Shown piece after piece: positions 1 through 5,617 of a DNA stretch of 34,198 nucleotides. The notes under the pieces were generated by a model that saw only the letters and a list, made by a program, of their open reading frames with translations, searched no databases and was not told the DNA's origin. Origin of the DNA: an uncultured Clostridia bacterium (GTDB lineage Bacteria; Bacillota; Clostridia; TANB77; CAG-508); contig CALXAU010000005.1 of NCBI GenBank assembly GCA_944386355.1, forward strand, positions 1 to 34,198, written 5' to 3'. A program made the translations under genes and the position numbers. The number at the start of each line of letters is the position of its first letter. Position 1 is the first letter of the stretch.

Positions 1-221
1 ACAATTACAGGCAATATAACTCCATATTGTTTTATACTTTTTACCATTTCTTCCATTTTATCATCGTCTTTTACTTTAAAAGGATGATTTGGAAAATCTG
101 ATATTTTACTAATATCAATTTCTTCTACCTTTTCTGCTCTTTCATAATCTCTTTGAGCTTGACTTGTAAATAGATCATCTAACTTTGGAAGTTTCATTTT
201 TTGTTCTTGCTCTTTCATCAT
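1..221 (-). CDS. ParB-family partition protein, N-terminal part (cut by window edge)
   Basis: Only the first 73 codons are in the window; the gene runs off the left edge. The start is ATGATG at 221/218, preceded by a perfect AGGAGG at 228-233. The visible protein opens with a charged leader (MMKEQEQKMKLPKLDDLF) and then reads ISKISDFPNHPFKVKDDDKM, followed by SIKQYGVILPVIV. This is the typical opening of the ParB/Spo0J nuclease-like domain, which sets out a preferred position and then the 'GVLxPxxV' strand. ParB proteins bind centromere-like sites and work with ParA in segregation. The start lies 47 nt inside the end of parA, so the two are translationally coupled. The 'FPNHPFKVKDD' wording resembles ParB proteins of Firmicutes conjugative elements more than chromosomal Spo0J; that placement is inference. 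Confidence 0.85.
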   Translation of the reverse strand, partial: MMKEQEQKMKLPKLDDLFTSQAQRDYERAEKVEEIDISKISDFPNHPFKVKDDDKMEEMVKSIKQYGVILPVI

Positions 222-993
222 CTAAAACCTCCTTTGCTAATTCTTTATAACTTAAAGCTACTGGACTATTTTTATCAAACTCAAAAATACTTTTACCAGT
301 AGAAGTTGACTTTGCCGTATTGATAGCTTTTGGAATTTCTGTATTATATATCTTTACAAATTGCCCATAGTTTTCATTTATGGTATTTCTAACTTCTTTA
401 GATAGATTTGTTCTCTTATCTACAAGGGTTAGCAATACTCCACCTATTTTTAAATTAGGATTTATTTGTTTATGAATTCTACTTACAGTTTTTAATAAAT
501 GTCCCATTCCTTTTGCTGCTAAATATTCTCCTTGAACTGGAATTATAATTTTATCACTACAAGCTAAAGCATTTATTGTTATCATTCCTAAACTAGGCAT
601 ACAATCAATTAAGATATAGTCATAATTATCTTTTATATCTCTTATTGAATTTTTAAGTGTAAACTCTCTACTCATTGCATTTACAAGTGAAAATTCTATT
701 GCTGATAAATCTAAATTAGCAGGAATTAAATCTATTCCTTCTTTATGATGAATAATAGCTTTTTCTGCATCTACTTCATTATCATATATAGTATCAGACA
801 TTAGAGTAGCAATGGTATTTTGCAATTTGTCTTGGTCATAGTATCCCATACAAGTAGTTAAATCTCCTTGAGGATCTGCATCAATGAGTAGAACTTTATT
901 GCCTTGCTTTCTTAAAGCAACACCTAAAGAAAAAGTGGTTGTAGTTTTTCCTACACCACCTTTCTGATTTGCTATTGCAATTATTTCACTCAT
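175..993 (-). CDS. ParA/Soj-family partition ATPase
   Basis: A 272-aa P-loop ATPase of the ParA/MinD family, which moves DNA or protein cargo with ParB. Visible motifs are the deviant Walker A KGGVGKTTT (residues 11-19), the A' segment LLIDADPQGDLT (near 36-46) and Walker B YILIDCMPSLG (near 125). Length is normal for small Soj-type ParA without an N-terminal DNA-binding domain. I chose the ATG at 993 because GGAG at 1001-1004 lies 7 nt upstream; more upstream in-frame ATGs sit on or too close to that site. The gene overlaps the preceding 205-aa gene by 8 nt and the following parB by 47 nt, so the three form one operon. Chromosomal soj usually lies near gidB/rnpA; nothing of that kind is here, so a plasmid or integrative element is more likely. 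Confidence 0.93.
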   Translation of the reverse strand: MSEIIAIANQKGGVGKTTTTFSLGVALRKQGNKVLLIDADPQGDLTTCMGYYDQDKLQNTIATLMSDTIYDNEVDAEKAIIHHKEGIDLIPANLDLSAIEFSLVNAMSREFTLKNSIRDIKDNYDYILIDCMPSLGMITINALACSDKIIIPVQGEYLAAKGMGHLLKTVSRIHKQINPNLKIGGVLLTLVDKRTNLSKEVRNTINENYGQFVKIYNTEIPKAINTAKSTSTGKSIFEFDKNSPVALSYKELAKEVLDDERARTKNETSKVR

Positions 994-1603
994 TGACATT
1001 CTCCTTTTCTTCATTTTTTATACTCTTTCTAAAGCTAACAAACTGCTCATATAATTCGTGATTTTGTATATCGTCTACATATTCCTCTGCGTTTTCTACA
1101 AAATCCTTAATATTTTCATTTATAGTAATGCAAATATCTTTATAGCTTGGTGTTTCATAAAGTTCTTCAAAAATCAATGTCAGAGTTTCTGCTATTTCTT
1201 CCTCTAAGTCCACCATATAATATAAGTTCCTAGACATTTCTGGAATTTCTTGTTTAAAACAATGTTTTATTTCTTCTGTTGATAGCATTTTGAGTAACAA
1301 TAAATACAAACTATCTTCAGAAATTTGTGCAAAATGTAAAGAATTCCTTAATCTATCTTGTGCATTTCTGATTTTTCTTAATTCTTCTTCTGTTTTATTT
1401 TCTTTAAGTAGCAAATTAGTTATCTCTGTCATATCTGGATCCATATAATTTTCATATTTAATACAATCTTTAATTGTATTTATTAACATTTCCTTTATTG
1501 TCTCATGCAATGTTCTTTCATCCAGTCCTTTTAAAGCTCCCTTATTTAAAAGTTCATCCTGAACATCATATTTCTTTTCAAAATCATAAATTGTTTTTTT
1601 CAT
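986..1603 (-). CDS. Hypothetical protein, first gene of the parA-parB operon
   Basis: A 205-aa soluble, acidic protein, probably mostly alpha-helical, that I do not recognise. It is rich in Glu, Lys, Asn and Leu, with no signal peptide, membrane segment, cysteine motif or catalytic signature. The start at 1603 has a strong AAGGAGG site about 9 nt upstream. It ends inside the start of parA (8-nt overlap), so its product is probably made together with ParA and ParB and may be an accessory partition or regulatory factor; that role is only inferred from position. A strong hairpin terminator at 1639-1674 ends just 36 nt before the start, leaving almost no room for a separate promoter. Confidence 0.7.
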   Translation of the reverse strand: MKKTIYDFEKKYDVQDELLNKGALKGLDERTLHETIKEMLINTIKDCIKYENYMDPDMTEITNLLLKENKTEEELRKIRNAQDRLRNSLHFAQISEDSLYLLLLKMLSTEEIKHCFKQEIPEMSRNLYYMVDLEEEIAETLTLIFEELYETPSYKDICITINENIKDFVENAEEYVDDIQNHELYEQFVSFRKSIKNEEKENVNE

Positions 1604-1638
1604 TTAATTTTACCTCCTTAAAATTATTTTTTGAGGCA

Positions 1639-1674
1639 ATAAAAAAGAAGCTAACTTATTTCTAAATTAACTTC
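1639..1674 (-). terminator. Rho-independent terminator after the KilA-N gene region
   Basis: Read on the minus strand, GAAGTTAATTTA pairs with TAAGTTAGCTTC across a short GAA/A loop (12 pairs including two G-T wobbles), followed directly by a run of six Ts. It lies between the frameshifted small gene and the 205-aa gene. Its T-run ends only about 20 nt before the next ribosome site, so it may act as an attenuator for the parA operon. Confidence 0.75.
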
Positions 1675-1792
1675 TATATGTTAGATATTATTTCAATAAC
1701 TGCATTATTTTATCTTTTTTGGCTTAAATATGTAATAATCTACTTTCATAAAATGTTGATTTTTCAACGTTTTCTCTTGTTTTTCCATAAAT

Positions 1793-1980
1793 TCATCTCG
1801 CCCAGTTGATATTTGTTGAGTTCTGTTGATCGTTCATTATTATCACTTCCCTTGCTTTTCTTTTATCTATTTTTATAGAACTTCTTTCATCAACATCGTC
1901 TAGAGTTACATCTTCTAAATTAACGTTTCTAGATCTATCTAATTTTTTTCCAATTCTTTTACATTATATTTATTCTTCAT
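1793..1980 (-). pseudogene. Small gene broken by a shift in an A7 run
   Basis: An ATG at 1980 overlaps the end of the KilA-N gene and has GGAGAG just upstream. It reads MKNKYNVKELEKN and stops. If the seven-A run (1943-1949) had eight As, the frame would continue ...ELEKKLDRSRNVNLEDVT... through DDVDERSSIKIDKR to a stop at 1793, giving 62 aa. The downstream sequence to about 1700 also reads openly in another frame (an ATG-initiated stretch ending VDYYIFKPKKIK), so more than one lesion is possible. The 'NVNLEDVTLDDVDE' part recalls small accessory proteins of Firmicutes conjugative elements, but I cannot assign a family. The stretch 1604-1792 otherwise holds only the terminator. A sequencing error in the homopolymer is a real alternative. 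Confidence 0.5.
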
Positions 1981-2557
1981 TTTTCTCTCCTAATAATTTT
2001 ATCTTTTCTGCATACTTTAACCATTCTTTATTTTTATAATAATCATTATCAGGTAATATATAATTTTTAATAGCATCAGTATGTATTAAATAATTATTCT
2101 TTGTTAAAATTCTTTTTACATCCCATTCTCTATTACTATTTTCTAATGTCTTTAATCTTTCAAATTCTTTTATCAAGTATAACTTAAAAACAGGACTAAT
2201 AGAAGAGGCAAATTCAAAAGCAATATCTTTATGAGCATAAGTTCCACCATATTTACCACGTTTCGAATATATACCAATTGCATTTGTTTTATTACACCAT
2301 TCAGTAACACTCAATGTAAAAGTATGAAGCTCTGCTTCTTTTCTAAACCCGTCGAATTCGACGGAATTAAAATTTAGATTATATATTGATTCCCAAGTTC
2401 CTAAAAATTCTAAAGTGATTCTATTTCTTAACCAATTTCTAATAATATCATCTGAAGCCGATTTTCCATCTTTAAATTTTGCAAAATCAGAAATACAAAT
2501 ATAATCGTTATTATTTATATTTGCTATATTTTTACCTATTTTGAATGATTTTAGCAT
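1970..2557 (-). CDS. KilA-N domain protein
   Basis: A 195-aa protein whose first about 135 residues are a clear KilA-N domain, a DNA-binding module common in phages and mobile elements. Recognisable blocks are the opening strand NDYICISDFAKFK, the helix block IIRNWLRNRITLEFLGTWE, and the core VTEWCNKTNAIGIYSKRGKYGGTYAHKDIAFEFA followed (after two residues) by SPVFKLYLIKEFERLK; quoted continuously only in part here. The C-terminal part (RILTKNNYLIHTDAIKNY) starts like the longer C-terminal domain of many KilA-N proteins but stops early, so the protein is probably shortened. No convincing ribosome site precedes the ATG at 2557; AT-rich sequence lies directly upstream. A perfect 16-bp palindrome is embedded in the gene at 2349-2364, and a diverged copy lies upstream of the start. 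Probable DNA-binding regulator of the mobile element; that role is inference. Confidence 0.88.
   Translation of the reverse strand: MLKSFKIGKNIANINNNDYICISDFAKFKDGKSASDDIIRNWLRNRITLEFLGTWESIYNLNFNSVEFDGFRKEAELHTFTLSVTEWCNKTNAIGIYSKRGKYGGTYAHKDIAFEFASSISPVFKLYLIKEFERLKTLENSNREWDVKRILTKNNYLIHTDAIKNYILPDNDYYKNKEWLKYAEKIKLLGEKNEE
2348..2374. repeat. Palindromic motif inside the KilA-N gene (copy 1)
   Basis: Contains the perfect 16-bp palindrome CCGTCGAATTCGACGG (2349-2364) followed by AATTAAAATT. Aligned with 2599-2625, 22 of 27 positions agree. It may be an operator-like site or a small duplicated segment. Confidence 0.55.
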
Positions 2558-2598
2558 TTTTTATTACTTTAATTTTATAATACTATAAAATTTTCCAC

Positions 2599-2625
2599 CC
2601 TATTGAATTCAACGCAATTAAAATT
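2599..2625. repeat. Palindromic motif upstream of the KilA-N gene (copy 2)
   Basis: A diverged copy of the motif at 2348-2374. Its palindromic core is TTGAATTCAA, followed by the same AATTAAAATT. It lies 42-68 bp upstream of the KilA-N start codon, where an operator would be expected. Confidence 0.5.
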
Positions 2626-2651
2626 AAAGAATTACATAAATTTTCTTTAAT

Positions 2652-3134
2652 CTATAATGTCCTATAATTATTTTTATCTGCTCTTTCATCTAGTTCTCTA
2701 TCAAATTGTTTATTTTTATAAAACCAATCTGTTTTTTTATCTACAGGATGAGCCTTTCTTCCTTTATCTAATAACAAATCTAATAGTACAGCAATAGGTA
2801 TTATCATTCCTACTAATGAAACAAATGCATTAAAATAAGTTATAGTGTTAACTGTTACTTCTGGATTTATCATATCCATAACTGAATTATATAAATATAC
2901 TCCAAAATACATACCATATGCCATTAGATAAATTAAAGCTCCTGTAATTTTTCTTTTTACTATTAATATTAAACATAATATTACTACAAATAACAAGATT
3001 ATTTCTAATTTTTGATTTAATGGTTCTACCCCTATTAAATCCATTTTAAATTCAAAACTTATTGCTACAACTAACCTAAATAGCCAAAATAAAATCATGA
3101 ACATTACTAACATCCATGTAGAAAAATTTTTCAT
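2652..3134 (-). CDS. Four-helix membrane protein with T[DE]WFY tail, function unknown
   Basis: A 160-aa protein with about four hydrophobic segments (near residues 5-27, 42-60, 64-86 and 98-122) followed by a charged cytoplasmic tail, KKTDWFYKNKQFDRELDERA. I do not recognise a named family. The four-helix plus T-D/E-WFY layout is shared with the first part of the gene at 21287-22075 (NTEWFYSYK), so the two may be paralogues. The start at 3134 has an AAGGAGG site 7 nt upstream. That site abuts the T-run of the terminator of the preceding operon, so expression may depend on readthrough. The gene sits between the chromosomal operon and the mobile-looking region. Confidence 0.75.
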   Translation of the reverse strand: MKNFSTWMLVMFMILFWLFRLVVAISFEFKMDLIGVEPLNQKLEIILLFVVILCLILIVKRKITGALIYLMAYGMYFGVYLYNSVMDMINPEVTVNTITYFNAFVSLVGMIIPIAVLLDLLLDKGRKAHPVDKKTDWFYKNKQFDRELDERADKNNYRTL

Positions 3135-3148
3135 TTGTTTTCCTCCTT

Positions 3149-3176
3149 AAAAAATAATAGGCGGATATTGTCCGCC
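3149..3176 (-). terminator. Terminator of the ireB-ruvX-DUF1292 operon
   Basis: On the minus strand GGCGGA pairs with TCCGCC across a 5-nt loop (CAATA), followed by TATTATTTTTT. It is one of the few GC-rich spots in the window and lies 28 nt past the DUF1292 stop codon. Confidence 0.85.
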
Positions 3177-3203
3177 CTCCTTACCTCTTTTTTATTACTT
3201 TTT

Positions 3204-3515
3204 TTATTCTTCATCAATAAAATCAAATTCATCTTTAAATTTTTCTTTAAATATTTGAAATACTTTATTTAAAATTTCTTCGTCTTCTACTCCTACGTAT
3301 GATTCTTCATCTGAGTCTTCATCATCATTATCTTCTACTTTTAAGATAACAACTTCTCCTTCATCTTCTTCCCCTTCTTCTGTTACTGGTAATAAGACAA
3401 CATATTCTTCGTCATCTAATTCTACTAAATCTAAAAATTCAAATTTTACTTCATTACCTTCTTCATCATTTAATGTTACTATGTTATCAATTTCTTCATC
3501 AAAATTTTCTTCCAT
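3204..3515 (-). CDS. DUF1292 family protein (YrzB-like)
   Basis: A 103-aa, very acidic protein matching the DUF1292 family of Firmicutes. The recognisable parts are the opening DNIVTLNDEEGNEVKFEFLD, then ELDDEEYVVLLP and the EVVILKVED strand. The centre (about residues 65-78) is an Asp/Glu-rich stretch, and the C-terminal helix is VFQIFKEKF. The molecular role of this family is not established. It is the last gene of the conserved ireB-ruvX-DUF1292 order (yrzL-yrrK-yrzB in Bacillus), which supports the call. A GGAG site precedes the ATG at 3515, and a GC-rich hairpin terminator follows at 3149-3176. Confidence 0.9.
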   Translation of the reverse strand: MEENFDEEIDNIVTLNDEEGNEVKFEFLDLVELDDEEYVVLLPVTEEGEEDEGEVVILKVEDNDDEDSDEESYVGVEDEEILNKVFQIFKEKFKDEFDFIDEE

Positions 3516-3579
3516 ATTTTTCTCCTTTCAAATTTATAATTTTAAATAATATTAAAATCTTTTATATAATAACTTATTT

Positions 3580-4014
3580 TTACTTTTTTTGCAAGCTATT
3601 TTTTGTTTTATTTAAATATGTTTCTAAAATATATTCTGCACTAATAGTATCAACTATATTTTTCTTTTTATTCCTATTTACATCTAAAAAGTTCATTGTT
3701 TTTTGAGCTTCTACTGTTGTTAATCTTTCGTCAATGGTTTCTATCTTTATTTTAGGATATTTGCATTTCAGTTTATGTATAAATTTTTCTGTTATTTGTG
3801 CTCTTTCAGATTTATCTCCATTCATATGTAGTGGCATTCCTACAACTATAGTGTCTATTTCGTATTTTTCTAATATTTCATCTAGTTTTCTTAATATTAT
3901 TTTATCTGAATTTTGTCTAATTAATGTTTCTAGACCTTGCACTGTTATATTGAGTGGATCTGTTATTGCTATTCCAACTCTCATTGCACCATAGTCTATA
4001 CCTAACATTCTCAT
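3580..4014 (-). CDS. ruvX: RuvX/YqgF family putative Holliday junction resolvase / pre-16S rRNA nuclease
   Basis: A 144-aa protein with the RNase H-like fold of the YqgF family, active in 16S rRNA 5'-end processing and proposed as a Holliday junction resolvase. Motifs are the first strand MLGIDYGAMRVGIAITDP (catalytic Asp 6), the middle IDTIVVGMPLHMNG, and the C-terminal IETIDERLTTVEA with the conserved Asp-Glu-Arg. The family also keeps a final Asp near the end, seen here as NIVDTISAEYILETYL. Length is typical. The ATG at 4014 follows a GAGGT site. It lies between ireB and DUF1292, the usual Firmicutes neighbours. Confidence 0.95.
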   Translation of the reverse strand: MRMLGIDYGAMRVGIAITDPLNITVQGLETLIRQNSDKIILRKLDEILEKYEIDTIVVGMPLHMNGDKSERAQITEKFIHKLKCKYPKIKIETIDERLTTVEAQKTMNFLDVNRNKKKNIVDTISAEYILETYLNKTKNSLQKK

Positions 4015-4169
4015 TTTTTACCTCATTTCTTTTTCGGTTACTTTCTATATTAGAATTTAAATTTATATTTATGATTAATTATTCTAGCAGAATGTCTTTT
4101 TTATATATTAGGAAATAATATGTAACTTTTTAGTTTATTAACTTATAGTGAAAATAAATATTTAAAATT

Positions 4170-4418
4170 TTATATTCCTATATAGTTTCTTACTAGCTTT
4201 TCTAAAAGTTCGTCTCTTTCTATCATTCTAATTTTATTTCTAGCATCTTTATGACTTGTTATATATGTTGGATCTCCTGATAAAATATATCCAACTATTT
4301 GGTTTATAGGGTTATACCCTTTTTCTGTTAATGCTTCATAAACTTCTTTTAATATTTTTTTTGTGTCTACATTTTCTTCTTTTTCCATTTTAAAATTCAT
4401 AGTTTTATCAAATTCCAT
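4170..4418 (-). CDS. ireB: IreB family regulatory phosphoprotein (DUF965)
   Basis: An 82-aa protein of the DUF965/IreB family. In Enterococcus IreB is phosphorylated by the Ser/Thr kinase IreK and influences cephalosporin tolerance. Diagnostic stretches are DKTMNFKM near the start, [25 protein letters not shown] and the C-terminal [18 protein letters not shown] block. I chose the ATG at 4418 over an in-frame GTG at 4427 because AAAGGA lies about 11 nt from the ATG but only 2 nt from the GTG. In many Firmicutes alaS precedes this gene; here a GAF/GGDEF-like gene ends 26 nt upstream instead. Confidence 0.92.
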   Translation of the reverse strand: MEFDKTMNFKMEKEENVDTKKILKEVYEALTEKGYNPINQIVGYILSGDPTYITSHKDARNKIRMIERDELLEKLVRNYIGI

Positions 4419-4453
4419 TTTTATCACATTCCTTTCTTGACATAACTGTAATT

Positions 4454-5596
4454 TTATATACTTGTAATGTCGCTTTCGCTTTTGTCTGCATTATCTATGT
4501 ATTCTTCTAGTTTTTTCAAAACTTCTTCAAGTCCTGTTCCTTTATAATATGATGATAGGACAAAATTTAATTTTGGAACTGCCACTTGTTTTTCTTTTTG
4601 TTTTTTTGTTTTCTTTTTATTTTTTGTATCTTCGATTTCTATTTCTTCAATATCTTCATCATCATCTAATGATATTTGCATTTTTTCTACACTATCTTTT
4701 AAGTCATTTAGAAAATCTGCAACTCCGTCTGTTTCTACTCCTGAAAAGGCAATTACAAATTTAGGTCCCATATATCTAACAAAAATATAGTCTTCTGATA
4801 TATTTGCTTTTACATATTCACTAATTTCTGTAATGACCTTATTTCCTAATTCTCTAGAGAATGTTTGGTTTATTTCTTCTAAATTAGTTATTCTAAACAT
4901 ACTTATTGTTGAGATTGTATATTGATCTATAAGTTTTTTTCCTTCATTATATAAATATTCTCCAGAGTATAGTCCACTATATAAGTCTTTTCTTACAAGT
5001 GATTCTAATGTCTTTTGATGTACTACTGTTTTTAATACAGAAACTATATTGTCTTTTATTACTTCTAAAACAGTTGTGTCCACATTATCAAAATCATGTG
5101 GTGTTCCACTTTCTATTATCCAATATCCAATGTATACATTGTCAATATAAAGTGGGAAGAATATCGCTGCCTTTGCTCTTCCAAATTCCATTTGTTGGTA
5201 AGGAAGTCTTTCGTCTTCTTTATTAACTGTAATATATTTAGGAGTTGCTGTTGCAATGCTGTCTTTAAAAATTTCAACATCTTGCAAACATGTAAGTGCT
5301 CTCCAATGTTTTTCGTCTACATTTGAAGCTTTTATTTCGTATTCTGCACCATTATATACAACTATTGTAGAGTATTTTATTTCATATCTTTCTATTAATA
5401 TGTTATTTATCTTTTTAATTTTATCATCTACTGTTGATGTTTCTCCTATTGCATTCATAAAGTCTTGTACGACTGTTAGATTATTTATTCTTTGATTTAT
5501 ATTTCTAAATGTTTGTATTTTTTTATATATACTAAGATTATATATAACTAAGCCTATTACAACAACTACTAATATGATAACAACTCCTGTAAGCAC
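4454..5596 (-). CDS. Membrane-anchored GAF plus degenerate GGDEF protein
   Basis: A 380-aa protein with one N-terminal membrane helix (residues 4-23), a GAF-like sensor domain (about 50-195, including [19 protein letters not shown]) and a GGDEF-like domain (about 205-370). In the GGDEF domain the signature loop reads [11 protein letters not shown] (274-284), so the GG[DE]EF residues are missing and cyclase activity is unlikely. A Lys/Glu/Asp-rich insert (311-337) interrupts the fold. The start is a GTG at 5596, with GGAGG 9 nt upstream. It follows the CpaE-like ATPase gene by 21 nt and probably shares its mRNA. Such proteins usually act as sensors, c-di-GMP-binding or scaffold partners; which applies here cannot be told. 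The GAF assignment is by pattern only. Confidence 0.8.
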   Translation of the reverse strand: MLTGVVIILVVVVIGLVIYNLSIYKKIQTFRNINQRINNLTVVQDFMNAIGETSTVDDKIKKINNILIERYEIKYSTIVVYNGAEYEIKASNVDEKHWRALTCLQDVEIFKDSIATATPKYITVNKEDERLPYQQMEFGRAKAAIFFPLYIDNVYIGYWIIESGTPHDFDNVDTTVLEVIKDNIVSVLKTVVHQKTLESLVRKDLYSGLYSGEYLYNEGKKLIDQYTISTISMFRITNLEEINQTFSRELGNKVITEISEYVKANISEDYIFVRYMGPKFVIAFSGVETDGVADFLNDLKDSVEKMQISLDDDEDIEEIEIEDTKNKKKTKKQKEKQVAVPKLNFVLSSYYKGTGLEEVLKKLEEYIDNADKSESDITSI

Positions 5597-5617
5597 AGTG
5601 ATTTTCCTCCTTTTAGT

